64,000 nt of DNA from Escarpia spicata. Taxonomy: Eukaryota > Annelida > Polychaeta > Sabellida > Siboglinidae. The DNA lies in contig OZ023214.1 of the NCBI GenBank assembly GCA_963995525.1, positions 42,775,998 through 42,839,997 of the forward strand. Direction: 5' to 3'. Below the pieces are notes generated by a model. That model searched no databases and had not been told where the DNA came from. It worked only from the letters and a program-made list of their open reading frames with translations. This document shows positions 1 through 44,509 of the stretch, piece by piece. The position numbers and the translations under genes are program-made. Every line of letters starts with the position of its first letter. Position 1 is the first letter of the stretch.

Positions 1-753
1 TTACGAAATAGGGCGGAGGATTACACGAGTCAACGTTTGACTCCCTTCCTCGTCAACTCCTTGACTACTACGTAGAAGAGGAGGATTCAAGGTAACTTCA
101 AGGTAAAATATACCACAATGACAATAATTATAATCTCACTATAAGGGCTAAATACACTTGCAAAACCCTAGCCCTTTAAAGGAAGAAAAAGAAGAAACAA
201 CAAAAAATTATGTTGATAAACAAGTTCATTATGCTTATGTGATGTACACATTTTCGACATACTAAGGGAATTGAGGTATATCCAAAATATATAAAAACAA
301 ATATTTTATTTTTATTATGTTATACTTTCTCTATAATTTAACATGTTTTTATTTGTTTGACGTATTTATATTTTGTTACCATAATTATTTACACTTTTAA
401 AAGTTGTCTCATTTTAAAGCAGATTTGTGTGTACATAAATATATATTCTTCGTCTGCAGATACATAATTTTTGTGTTTGTGTGTGTGCATGTGCTTGTAT
501 GCGTGCGTGCATATGTGATATGTTGTTGTTCTCCTCATTGTTCCCTCTCTTCAGGGGTGAGGCTGGCTTGGATACGTAAACATTTTCTATTTGTTTCTAT
601 TATGATTATAAAATAACTATTTTCACAAGTGAATAGTACGCTCCGATAACGCTCCGTGTGCAGGATCCCAAATCTGACAGATATGGTTGTAAACAGAAAC
701 TAAACGGGTTAGCCAACTAAAGACAGTGCTAAAAGTAACGCATTTGTAACAGA
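1..753 (+). other. RNF166: Upstream region of the RNF166-like gene
   Basis: AT-rich DNA with a short GT-rich patch near 470-515. No other gene, TATA box at a convincing distance or CpG cluster was seen. It must contain the 5' UTR and promoter unless there is an upstream non-coding exon. Confidence 0.3.
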
Positions 754-857
754 ATGGCCAGCCGAAGTGATGGAAGTGTTCCAGACTTAAGTACTTGTAG
801 TTGTCCAATATGTATGGAGATATTTCAAGAACCGGTCAGATTAAGGTGCCGTCATGT
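754..857 (+). CDS. RNF166: RNF166-like exon 1 (start and first half of RING)
   Basis: Codes residues 1-35, including CPIC and CRH of the RING. It ends in the donor GTAAGT at 858 with two bases of the Val35 codon. The intron after it (858-3457) holds a palindromic MITE and two copies of a dispersed repeat. Confidence 0.88.
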
Positions 858-3800
858 GTAAGTTAATAGATATCATTTAACAAGATTTAACAAGATAGAT
901 ATCGGTCATAAATGTAGATGATAGACATAGCCAGACCTAGTCTTTCGATGTAGGGGTCAGGATACTGTTATACTTCCTGTTTGGTTTACGAAATAAAGAT
1001 AAGTGCATATTCGTAAATATTGACAGGTTTCACACATGCAGGCATTTTACGAGAGCTAGAAATATTAGATTTTGACTAAACTCGACCAGCATGTCAATGA
1101 GATGATAATAACAGCAGGTGAGAAGTTTAAGACATTTTGTAGGTCACGTTTTCTTATAATCACACGAAACGTTAACCTTGTCGCCAATGGGAAAAATAAC
1201 AGCGTCCTGAGCCCTACATGACATAGTGGGTCAGGCCCCCAGGCAGTGCCGGGGTAAGACCACATTAAGGATTCGTTCGCCATTACCAAGTTAAAGAGTG
1301 AGGCACATGTGTAGAATCTGGACCCACCTCGATTTCGCTGTTATAACTTGAGTTTTGTTTACTTTGATACCTCAGTCTCAGAGCGTTAGTTCCAGCATTC
1401 AACATCATCCCAGGCATATTTATATTACAAAAAATATTGTATCTTAGCACAGTTTTGAAGCCCAAATATTGACCCGGTTTGCGGTGCATGCTGCGGTCAT
1501 GCATTACCACATCGCGCTCATAAAATTAGTGATATAGTGGCGTATGTTGATGCAAACTGGGGTGCTATTTATGCCTCAAAAGTACGCTAATAGCGTAAGA
1601 CATAATATTCTTAAACATAAGTATGCCTTGGATAATGTTGAATAATGGAACTAACGAACTGGGATATCAAAGTTAGGCAATACTCAAGTTATAACGGCAA
1701 AATGGAGGTGGGTCTGGATTCTACACAAGTCCAAGAGGGCCCTTGGAAACGGCATTTTGATGTGATGTGTGGATTTTTTTCAAGCACTTTCACATGGAAC
1801 AGGTTGTTCCAGTGAATACTGAATGTATAAGAACTTACCTTTTTACTGCTACATTAGATATCTCATGAGATAGCAATAAATATGTGCTACTCGCTCACGT
1901 ATTCGCACGGTGGCTATTTTGTAGAACCAATATTTCAAAATCTGTCACCAGATTGGGGTGAAATTGAGGGGTATCAGGTTTGGGGGGATTTTTCTGAAAA
2001 ACAAGGAGAATTTCACGAATTTTCCACAGCACTTGTGTCAATGGAGGTTAAATATGTTGTGAAACTTTTAAGAAGATTGTTAGACGAACTTTGCAAGAAA
2101 TTAATGAAACGTTATAATGGCCGCCTATGTAAAATCTAATGTAATACTCCTGCCAGTGCTACTGTAGGGGGTCATGCCTTAGTTGCACTTCCTGTTTCAT
2201 TACAATCAAAATAGGACTGAGTATTTTTTGAGAAACTTTTTTTTTTTAAATTCACTTGATCTGACATAATAATGAAGGGCATTTGAGTAGTACACATTTT
2301 CGGGTTTCATTGATTCAGTGATTCATATAAAATGGTTGTAGTCACCAGGTCTTTGTCCGCCACACACCAAAATGCATGCTCTTGAATCTCACAAGATCTA
2401 GCCTCTAGACTTACGAGAATTGAGCATGACTTCCCAAGGCAGTTACGACAACATGCATGCACCCCCGGCCAATATCTGTTTTTCATTGGTTATAATTTTA
2501 AGCACCCGAACACTTAATATTGTTAGCAATATTTTCATGCGGCAGTGTGTTTTCATACCCAAACTGTAAGCATTTCACTAAAACCAATTGTTCTGACAAT
2601 TTATTTGCATAACATGATGAATTACAATAAGACTATCTTTCACAAATGTTCCTTCGGATTTTTATGAAAACAGCATGTTTACATTAGTAATGCTCACCGA
2701 CAAGCCCAGTATGACAGTGAAATAGTGGATTATTTTTTAGATGATTTTAATAAGTGGAAGGATATTTGGCAGTAAATGAGCCACATGACATGTGGGCAGA
2801 GTATTTAATGCATGCACTCGATTGTAAATATTGATGGATGTTACACTTGTATAGGCAGGCATTTTAGAAATATATATAATTTTCACTAAACCTGATCAAC
2901 ATGTCAATGAGATATTGACAACAGGTAAGAAGTTTCAGTATTTGTGCATGTCACATTTTTTTATAATCAGTGGAAAAACAACTGATCCCTATGATTAAAT
3001 CAAAGCTAAGGGCCAATATATATACTCTATTGTATAGTGTAGTGTCTTCATGGAGACGTTCTGTTTAACATACACTCATTGATTGATTTTGATGATAAGA
3101 CAAGTTAACCACACATGCATTTTATCCAGTATAAGCTGTAGTTGAGCCCAAAACTAACAACAGACCCTTGTCAACTTAATTTGCTTAAAATCATCTGTAA
3201 GTAAAGCCTTCTGCAAAACATTGAAGACACGTATTTATTCAAAATTACATTTCAATCCTGTGAATTCTCGATCGGTGGCCATTTGCCTTCGGTCTGATGA
3301 TGCCTTTTGATGAAATGTTCTGACTTATTGCACCTTTGAGATTGGGTTTTCAAGGATTTTCACACTATAAACATTAATTTTATATCTTTCATAACCGTAT
3401 ATGTATTTTATATAATCTTCACATAGCAAGCAATAGGTCCATTCATATCTGTTGTAGATTCTGCTCAAAGTGTATCAAAGGTATGCGCACAGCTGAAGAA
3501 CCCACATGTCCTGTGTGTAGAAAGACTTACCGAGTAACTGATATTGAGCAGGCAAAGGACGTGGCTAACATCATAGCAACACAAAAAGCTCAATGCACTG
3601 AGTGCTTTCAATTGGTGAGTTTCATATCTAAATGTTGAACAATTATTCAGTAGCAGTTTTTTCTGATATATATATATTACATATATAGATATATACATTT
3701 CAAATGTAAAGATGTTGTAATGGCAGTAATGTACACATGTATGCATGCTTGCACTTGCACACAAACATGCATGCAGACACACATGCACACGCACACATAC

Positions 3801-6800
3801 ATACACAACAAACATACACACACCACACACACAATGCATTCACATGCACAAAGACTCTACCTTTTAAAATGTCTTCTGATTTCAAGACAAACAATAGAAT
3901 CCATATAGTCATTTTGACATGCAGTATTCTCCATTTCGTTCAATTGTTTACATTAGTCATTTATTGTTGAATACTAATTAAACTTGCACTACAAGAAAGT
4001 GAACATCTTCACCATCACCCGGATAGTACAATTCATCAACATTAAGCTACATCATGTTGGTTTCATTAATTTAATGATAACACCGTCTTGAACAATCTGA
4101 AAATACTTCCAAACCGATTTTTTTTAACGGACCAATGACAAAGTACTGGATTAATCGATTGTATACCTTAAATACATAACGTGTGTATTTATTGAAATTA
4201 TTTTAAAAGCACATCTGTAAATGTTTATATATATATATATATATACATGACATCTACATCTGATTTTTACATGTATGTTATATGTACTGTACAATTGTTT
4301 ACCGATATGAACTTGTGTCTGAATTGAAACTATCATTATCATCCCTCTATACTGGCGTTCGCTTGTAGATTCGACTTGCTCGCATGAATGCTCACGCATC
4401 CAAGTGTGCTGGAAATGCCACAAAATCACGACCAAAGTTCAAGCCTGTCGGAGAAACATCACAGCCTGTGCCCACGTAATGTGCAACTTTTCAGACACAT
4501 TTGCCTCAGAAAAAAACCATCCAAGTGCATAGCCGCGAATCACACTTTTGTCACACATGATGAGTCTTTATGCTAGTGAAGGTTGTATGTGAATAAGTTA
4601 GGCATAGTCTTGCAAAATGTGTAATAAAAATGTAATTAAATGTCAATTATCTTTATTTTATTTATTAAATTACCCATCTGTGATCGTTTAGTTTGATAAC
4701 ACTAAAAACATATCAACGAGTTAAGTTGTACAACGTATAAATTTTACCTGTTTTTAGAATAGCAAGAATTATATATTTATCATAAAATATAAAAGAACAT
4801 TTTGAATCCTTTCATAGAGAAACCGGGTTCAATCCAATATATTCTCAAATCACATATATAATATTGGTTGTAGCATGTTTGTTTATGTTGACATTAAAGC
4901 TCTTTGTTGACAGAGAGTTGCCAAATCGATCGACATTTCGTTGTCCATACTGCAGCGTATCTCACTTGGATCTTGAAGGTCTGCGGAAACACTGCACGGA
5001 GAAACATCGCGACAGTCCAGATAAAGTGGTAAAGGGTGGTCTCATCAGTTGGCAAAGTAAAAAACTTATAGCTGTTCGTTTGGGTTGAAACCACTCCCAT
5101 TCCAACCAGTCAGTGTGAGACTTGGCCAAGATGGCTGCCAAACCCATAGTTCTCAGCCAAAATAGAGTCGATGTGCATTAATATATGTTCTACTCGATAG
5201 GTGGCGACATGTAGAGGCGTGACATTGAACAGGGTTATAATGAATATACACATTGACACATACCATATTCGGCACGTTAATCCCACAGTACAATTACTGT
5301 ACGATTAATATGTGATTTGAGAATGTGTTGCAACAGAAAACAATTTAGATACAGAAAGAAGTCTCTGTCTGTTTTAATAAGCATACACATTTCACACGAG
5401 GTGGCGCCACCATTTCAGTTGTTCATAGTTGAAGATATACACATTTTGTTCAAACAGTTGTGGTTATCGTGTGCTTAGAACTTTTATTTAGTTAAATATT
5501 GTTGAAAAATAATAACTAAATCATGTGATTTTGTGTAATTAAAATAATATAATTATTTGTTTCTTAATTTCAGAGAGAAATACCTGAAAAAGTAATGATT
5601 CTCCTCTTTCTTAAAGGGAATGTATGGTAATTTTAATTCGCTAACTTGTTGGGATCTTTCAGTAATGTTTCATATATGTGGGTAGCTAAAATGCATCAAT
5701 TCTGTTGACATACAAATCTCAAATTATATTTAAATTAGTATTATAATACTTAATGTTTGCTGGTGTAGTAACTTCACCACTTGAAATTGTATAAACAGGA
5801 ATTAAACAATGCAGGAAAACAAATGAACCAGTCCTCTATACATGACAAATGATGTCAACTTTTCCGTTTCAAATGACTGTTTTATTGCTATCTATTATAA
5901 CACTGATATTTTATTAGTATTTTATAACATTTCTACAATATCCAAAAAATGTGTCGCTTCTGTGGTATCTTCTTATATATTCAGAAATACACAGTTCTGT
6001 ATAACATTTTATAACCAAGTTTTACATAAAGACCGCTGAACTGTATATTTTGCCGTGCCAGTAAATCGATCTATGAAAATCTATAATGTTAGTTTTGACC
6101 AGTCACTGTGTCCCCTGTAGGTGTGTCCGGTATGTGCATCGATGCCATGGGGCGACCCAACCCTGCGGAGTGCCAACTTCCTCTCCCATCTTAACCTGCG
6201 ACACAAGTTTGAATACGACACATACGTGGTATGTCATCTACTTCTTCCAGATTTGTGTCGAAGACGAATATTCAAATAATTAATTATTTTTAAAGATCTG
6301 ACAAGATATCGAACTTTAAAAAAAACCAGATGGCAAGTGGACAAGTTTTGGTTTATCGAAACTCCGACAGCGAACTATATGCATTTAGGTAGCTATGGTA
6401 TGTATGATGTGTCACAGATCGCACAAAATGGATATATACAATGTGTGGTCAGTTAAATGCCCCATCCACTAAACTGGTGTGAACACGTAAAAGTGAGTCA
6501 CAAGATATGTTCCACCTAGACTGCTGCAGTGTATAATTATTAACCCACCAACAGTGGTTTTGACCGACAGACAATGGTATTGTTTCACAAACAGTGGTGT
6601 TGTTTCACAAACAGTGGTGTTGTTTCACAAACAGTGGTGTTGTTTCACAAACAGTGGTGTTTCCTCACCAGAATTGGTGTTTCCTCGCCAGAAGTGGTGT
6701 TGACCCTAAGACAATGGTGTTGTCTCACAGACAGTGGTGTTGACCCTTAGAAAGTGATATTTACCCACCAACAATAGTGTTCACCCCCGTGCAGAGTGGT

Positions 6801-6996
6801 ATTGACACTAAGACAGTGGTATTGACTCCCATGCAGACAGTGGAATTGACCCACAAACAGTGGTGTTGACCCTAAGACAGTGGTGTTGTCTCACAAACAA
6901 TGTTGTCTCACAGTTGCCTCTTTGTTGCAGGACTACACCCAGGATGAAGACATCATGTTGATGGCAGCCATCAAAGCCTCGCTAGAAACCAACTGA
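754..6996 (+). CDS. RNF166: RNF166/RNF114-type RING E3 ubiquitin ligase (whole gene, 6 coding exons)
   Basis: Spliced from 754-857, 3458-3614, 4369-4475, 4914-5028, 6121-6228 and 6931-6996, giving 218 aa; all junctions are GT-AG and phases agree. Seen: a C3HC4 RING (C17, C20, C32, H34, C37, C40, C52, C55), a C2HC finger (C81, C84, H96, C100), two C2H2 fingers (C133/C136/H149/H154 and C163/C166/H184/H189) and a C-terminal ubiquitin-interacting-like helix (about 202-218). This order is the signature of the small RNF114/125/138/166 family, which ubiquitinates substrates in the cytosol and nucleus and acts in innate signalling and autophagy. The MPWGDP and SANF motifs and the ending KASLETN look closest to RNF166; length fits (vertebrate members about 230 aa). 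RNF114 is the main alternative. The start ATG has A at -3 and G at +4. Confidence 0.9.
1005..1175 (+). repeat. Dispersed repeat R1, copy 1
   Basis: Shares long stretches with 2708-2970 and 38608-38880, for example TTAGATTTTGACTAAAC and CAGCATGTCAATGAGAT. It abuts the palindromic MITE. Family unknown; no intact ORF. Confidence 0.6.
1303..1732. mobile_element. Palindromic MITE, copy 1 (in RNF166-like intron 1)
   Basis: About 430 bp whose two halves are diverged inverted copies of each other; the ends read GGCACATGTGTAGAATC on the left and GATTCTACACAAGTCC on the right. It is the same family as 57203-57646 but in the opposite internal orientation. The flanks AAGAGTGAG (1294-1302) and AAGAGGGCC (1733-1741) match at 6 of 9 positions and may be a decayed 9-bp target duplication. 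No coding capacity. Confidence 0.7.
2708..2970 (+). repeat. Dispersed repeat R1, copy 2
   Basis: Aligns with the segment inside duplication B (38608-38880) through GGAAGGATATTTGGCAG and CATGTCAATGAGAT. It extends further 5' than copy 1. Two R1 copies in one intron and more in NHE intron 1 show a dispersed family. Confidence 0.55.
3458..3614 (+). CDS. RNF166: RNF166-like exon 2 (second half of RING, C2HC start)
   Basis: Opens after TTGTAG, completes the RING (FCSKC and CPVC) and codes the first Cys pair of the C2HC finger (CTEC). The donor GTGAGT is at 3615. CA-rich DNA follows in the intron. Confidence 0.88.
4369..4475 (+). CDS. RNF166: RNF166-like exon 3 (end of C2HC finger, linker)
   Basis: Opens after CTTGTAG; codes RMNAHASKC, which supplies the His and last Cys of the C2HC finger, then a basic and proline-rich linker. 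The donor GTAATG at 4476 is slightly atypical but keeps the phase to exon 4. Confidence 0.8.
4914..5028 (+). CDS. RNF166: RNF166-like exon 4 (first C2H2 finger)
   Basis: Opens after TTGACAG; codes FRCPYC followed by HCTEKH, a classic family C2H2 finger. The donor GTAAAG is at 5029. Phase matches exons 3 and 5. Confidence 0.85.
6121..6228 (+). CDS. RNF166: RNF166-like exon 5 (second C2H2 finger, MPWGDP motif)
   Basis: Opens after CCCTGTAG; codes [12 protein letters not shown] and the His pair of the last finger, the most conserved block of the family. The donor GTATGT is at 6229. Confidence 0.9.
6545..6915 (+). repeat. Minisatellite in RNF166-like intron 5, about 20-bp unit
   Basis: Units of the form CACAAACAGTGGTGTTGTTT; four are exact in a row near 6585-6655, with degenerate units on both sides. 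It stops close to the exon 6 acceptor. Confidence 0.85.
6931..6996 (+). CDS. RNF166: RNF166-like exon 6 (C-terminal helix and stop)
   Basis: Opens after GTTGCAG; codes an acidic stretch then [13 protein letters not shown] and TGA, resembling the UIM-like end of RNF166. A minisatellite stops only a few tens of bases before this acceptor. Confidence 0.85.
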   Translation, partial: DYTQDEDIMLMAAIKASLETN

Positions 6997-8411
6997 CCGT
7001 CACAACCCATAGCGACACTGTTGTCTTTTGTTGACATAATGTCATCTATGTACACGGTTGTCAATTTGCTAGACATGTTACATATTTAATGTATAAGTTA
7101 GAGTGGTCATGTTACCATGGATGTGTTACATTGGATGGGTCGTAATCCTTGCAGCTCATCACCTGGGCTTTAGAACCAGGTAAAAACAATTGGCAGATCC
7201 AGAATCTGACATCACAATCCAAATCATGAACCTCCATCAAGCTTAACCTTAGCAAATATGTTGACACAATATACATTTACATTATTCTGGCAGCAACATT
7301 TTGTAAAATCTACTTTTTCCTTATACTGTTCTTGCTTATACAACTTTGCCCATTGTTTTTATTGCAAGGAAAAACTTAGGAGTAGAATTTCAATTAAAAA
7401 CAATGTAATATCCAACAGGTTCACATTTATGGCAGCAGTTTAAGGTTGTTGGACTTCGTTGCTTGGCAAAATATGATATCCCATGATTCTAAACTATTTG
7501 TCAAATACAGACAACAAAAAATGCTGCTAAATAATAGTTGCATTGTAATATGGTGTTTTCTTTCCCCTTGTTTGTTGTACAGAGGTGATGGTCGTGTACG
7601 ATATTGTTGTACCAGTCATTCTGTTCTTTCTCTCCATTGATTCCTATCAGCAGTCCATCTCTTCATCTGTCATCATCTTCTCATATTCCTCCCTTTTCCT
7701 GCATCTTTGATGTTTTTCTTCCTCTGTTCTCTTCACTATTTAGCCAGCTTTCATTCTTACTAAGTGGCCTACTAATCTCAACTGGCTTCTCTTCTGTAAT
7801 ATATGGGAATGCTGGCTTACCGATAGCTGTGCTGTTAACTAAGCGGATTCGATAGAACAGAAAGAACTAAAGATGATCAGTAAGTGATACTAAAAGTGAT
7901 GGAATAGTTCCATTCATATACCAATATCGTCCTCAGCATAGTGTACCCATATATATAGTTTAGCTGCTGTGTGAGATATTTGACTTTCATGGCACACACA
8001 CACTGGGTAGAAAGAATGTATCATTTTAGATATATTTACTGCTTCCTTCAAGCTGTGTGAAATGGTTGTACAGTGTAGGTGTCGAAATGTTGAAGCAATT
8101 TGTGTCGGGTATTTTCTGACGTTGATGCATCTGTTCCACATAAGAATGCCAACCGAGTTGTTATATTAACCATACCTGTCCTACCAGGTACTGTCTATGC
8201 ATATAATGTATTTATTCACATTTTAGGTGTGCATGTGTTGTGTTTTTCTAACAAAACAGAAAATCGTTCAGAATGTAAATAATCTTGTTCTGTATAATTA
8301 TACGTATTGTGAAGAGTTGTATCTTTTTGTTTGGTTTGATTTCTTTTGGACATATTAAACTACATATCTCCTGCCTGTCTGTTGTAACTTGGTGCACATT
8401 AAACTTTCACA

Positions 8412-8541
8412 TGATGCACAGTGAACTGTAATGTGACCCACAGTGAACTGTCATGTCACAAGACCCACAGTGAACTGTAATGTGACCCACAGTGAACTGT
8501 CATGTCACAAGACCCACAGTGAACCGTCACATGACCCACAG
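8412..8541 (+). repeat. Tandem repeat in the probable RNF166-like 3' UTR
   Basis: Five to six units of CACAGTGAACTGTMATGT with variable spacers. Would be transcribed if the 3' UTR call is right. Confidence 0.75.
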
Positions 8542-8597
8542 TAGGTGTAATAAGAGTATGTAGTTTTCTTAAAATCATTGAAACAATTAATTTTGAT

Positions 8598-8603
8598 AAT
8601 AAA
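8598..8603 (+). terminator. Likely poly(A) signal of the RNF166-like gene
   Basis: Canonical AATAAA with a downstream GT-rich element about 20 bp away. It is the first good signal after the tandem repeat. Confidence 0.5.
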
Positions 8604-8839
8604 AGATTGGTTAACTTGTAAAGGTGTGTGCTGCCTTACACTGTTAATAGTGTCATTCCAATGAGCCACTGGTTGAACCATGACTGGTCATCTCGTTACC
8701 TTAGCAATTATTCATTTGGTCATTATCACCTATTGTTTACCCTACTCCCAAAGCCTTCGTTAATTGTTTGTCCAACCCAGACAGTGTAAGTTACTTGATA
8801 GTTTACAAAATTTTTCTTAATTTAACACTAGTCATTATT

Positions 8840-8845
8840 TTTATT
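8840..8845 (-). terminator. Possible poly(A) signal of the NHE gene
   Basis: AATAAA on the - strand, the only canonical copy noticed between here and the NHE stop at 10915. It would imply a 3' UTR of about 2.1 kb. Not proven. Confidence 0.3.
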
Positions 8846-8881
8846 GGGTGTTTTCTACTTTTTACTATGAGACAGGCCGCA

Positions 8882-8995
8882 ACGGTTCAGACCATAAGGT
8901 ACATTTTGTAAAAGTGAGAAAAAAGCCAAAATACCCTTTTGCGTGATGCTCATAAATCCATACCGCCAAAATGTACCTTAATATCTGAACCGTCA
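8882..8995. repeat. Inverted repeat / hairpin between convergent gene ends
   Basis: ACGGTTCAGA...AAGGTACATTTTG on the left returns as CAAAATGTACCTT...TCTGAACCGT on the right, a stem of about 27 bp with a few mismatches around a loop of about 60 bp. It may be a small MITE. It would lie within the 3' end of the NHE transcript. Confidence 0.65.
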
Positions 8996-10729
8996 TGACG
9001 AGTCATGTACATGAGACAAAGAAACATCAAATGCCTTACAGGATTTTAATAAAGTAGTAAGGATGTCGATAAAAACTATCGACAAGTAACAAATAATTGC
9101 GTGAAACAAAATATACATAATAAAATAAGTACCGGTATTAAAACGTGACCCAAACCATTCCACCGGGTCGTAGAACTGAATAAAACTACTCCAGCATCTG
9201 GAGGCAGTTAAAACAATAGTTCTCTAAGACCAAACGTGCTATAGGTATCAAACAAAACAGCATCCGCCACCAGAAAGAGAATGTGTGTGCAAAATAAACA
9301 TTAAATGTTAGACAACTGAACCATGAGTTATTAAAGTAATACAAGGTTTGTATGTTCTTTTACAACCCATTATTACATAACACGTTAAAAACCCTAAGTA
9401 CTGTCAAAGCAAGTAATGTCGTTACGGCTAAGCCACTGCACAGACCAAGAAAGGCAACTGAACTGCACAACATAGGAAACAAATAAAACATTTTGTGAAG
9501 AATATCACATCATTACAAAAAATCACATCACAGATTTCATCAACAGATAGATTTCTGAATGTATGTCATCTTTTTATCTATAATTTCCTAATTTTTCATC
9601 ACCCAACATTCAAACCAACTGAATGAACCATCACAAGTCAAATAACACACTACGTGTATCTTCAAGTAGCTAATCACTGGACAAAAATAGATTTTGAAAC
9701 AACCAATACTGGAAAATTGCATTTGTCAAAGATAACCAAGGAAAATAACAGGAACTTAAAACAGTTACAGGCAGAATTTACATTTTGTATAGAAAAATCG
9801 AAGTTATACATTCATAGTAACGATTATTGCTATGTCCAACAGTGATGATGTTTTGTCATGTTCATCATTCAGTCTAGGAATGATCATTATGAAGAGGGTC
9901 CATATCTTGTACTTGTTTCGCCATTAAGAATATTATGTCCATATCCTCAATATCAGGACCAAGAATGGGCATTATGCAAAGGCTATGCACCATACTTATT
10001 GCTGACCACATCTTCTTGCGGTTAGACTAGATCTATAAACATAACGTGGAAATTGCAGCAGAAAAGCAAAATTTGTGAAACTTTACTATCTGCCTGAAGT
10101 TAATTGTTTAGTTTGATTTCTTTTCCTTTCTTGTGCTTTTGTTAACGAAAACAACTCTCCCCAATTTCATCCAGATGATTGCTCCCTTTACTTACACACA
10201 GAGTTTAGTCATGTTTGCCTGCAAAAGCAGCATTTCTCAGCATTCCGTGCAGATGTTCAAATGTTAGTCGAGTACATCTAGCATAAGTATGTTTTGTTAG
10301 AAGTAAAAAAAATTTGTATTAAGAGATTCAAATTTTGTAATAACATTACTCATGTAACATAATCACTGCATCATACCAGTTTACTGTATTTTTTGGTTTT
10401 CTGCAATGGCATTTAACTGTTAAGCTTAAGGTAATGCTCACATAAATAAATTCTGAATGTTAAACTGTGGTGAATAATATTGTTTCTATGTGAAATTGAT
10501 GTCTTCTGGAATAGCCACATTATATCTGCATGTATCACTCTTGTTCAACTGGAGAGACCAGTTTTTTATCTTGCAACAAAGGTTATCATTCTTTCTTATG
10601 ATCACTTCATGTCTAGTGTCGGACGAACAAATGACCACAGTGCACATTTTATGGAGATGAATTTAGCTGAACCATTGTCAAACCGACTGTGGAGCCTAGT
10701 GTATGTTGATGACGAGGATCTGTTACGTA

Positions 10730-10910
10730 TGTTGATGATGGGAATATGTTAGGAACATTGATGAGAAGAATGTGTGGGTATGTTGACGAGAAGAATTACG
10801 TTGATGAGAAGAAACCATTGGATACACTGATGAACAGAAACTGTCGGGTATGTTGATGAGAGGAATTTGTCGGGTACGCTGATGACGACAATCTGTCATG
10901 TATGCTAAGG
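10730..10910 (-). repeat. Degenerate minisatellite just after the NHE stop
   Basis: Five to six units of roughly GGGTAYGTTGATGAGARGAA (+ strand), about 25-33 bp apart, ending a few bases from the NHE stop codon. It lies in the presumed 3' UTR. Confidence 0.7.
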
Positions 10911-10914
10911 CAAC

Positions 10915-43501
<32,587 letters not shown>

Positions 43502-43850
43502 TTTCCTACAACTCGCGTCGTTACTGTTTATGCGCCTTCGTTACATAGAGGGTAACCGTAAGTCTAACGCGACAATCAGTCCGCAACACCTTCCTCGCTG
43601 ATACTCCGCGACCGTTTGTGCCCATTCTCATATGAAGCACACAGCCTAATAAAAGATTCAGACCATGACCGTATACACTGAATATCCTCACGAGGATGAA
43701 CCATTGAACTTTCACCTGGCCTTATTTCGGTTCAGTGACCTCAAGGAGCAGTTATTATTCCAATCAGAGCGTCCGTGTTAGCGCGTGATCAGTTGACGTG
43801 GGGGGCGTCACGGGGGGCTAGATTTTGTTAGTCTCTAGACTGCCGAGAAA
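43502..43850 (-). promoter_or_regulatory. SLC9A3-like: Likely promoter / 5' UTR region of the NHE gene
   Basis: More CpG-containing than surrounding DNA. Contains CCAAT on the + strand near 43759 and a palindromic pair of CRE-like half-sites, TGACG and CGTCA, around GGGGGG at about 43795-43811. Position just upstream of the start fits a promoter; no TATA box is clear. Confidence 0.35.
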
Positions 43851-44096
43851 ATGGGACAAAGAGATACGAATATAATAGAACTGGTGATGTGTTTTAAAAT
43901 ATTATTGCGCATTGGTAGTTTTGTTGGTTCTGCAATGATGCGTCAGTGTATGTAGTTGCGAATCGTATGGTATAGGCCTACATATAGCCATAGCATAGGC
44001 GTAGCCGTAGAGGTCTAGCTATAACAGGAGCGGATCCAGACATGCAGCGTAATCTAGGGGAAGCAAAAACAGTCCAGTTACACTATCCCGGCCTTT

Positions 44097-44461
44097 CCAG
44101 CTAGGAAATATCATTGGAACAATGAAGTTAAGCCAGGACTTTTTCGTTGGTCAATGATTGGTTTTCCCTCATTGGCCCAATGATGATTTGTTCCGCGCCG
44201 GATATAATGCCAATGATAACTCCCTTGGCCCTTTACTGGCCCAATAATAATGAGATGCCAATGAACATGCCAAAGAGATACCAGTGAAATGCCAATGAGA
44301 TTCCAATGAAATTCGAAAAAAATCCATACGCATTTTATATGTAGTTATATACTGCAATCATAAAACATGCTAACAATCAAGTATACAATTAACCACCCAT
44401 ACATATCAAATTAATGTTTATAACCATATGCCTTTATTGATTAGGTGGTAATTAAGTTGTA

Positions 44462-44509
<48 letters not shown>

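Larger units (their letters stand above)
6997..8620 (+). other. RNF166: Probable 3' UTR of the RNF166-like gene
   Basis: No coding signal follows the stop. AATAAA at 8598-8603 is followed by a GT-rich stretch near 8622-8633, a good poly(A) configuration. The region contains a tandem repeat at 8412-8541. Extent is inferred, not proven. Confidence 0.5.
8846..10914 (-). other. SLC9A3-like: Probable NHE 3' UTR / intergenic DNA
   Basis: AT-rich, no convincing coding signal on either strand. The part next to the stop codon is a degenerate minisatellite (10730-10910). The short + strand reading frame at 10480-10752 has no recognisable domain and overlaps the minisatellite. Confidence 0.35.

Noticed and set aside
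3465..3912. Cys/Val-rich - strand and Thr/His-rich + strand frames
   Set aside because: CA-rich intron repeat; overlaps the true RNF166-like exon 2 on the + strand.
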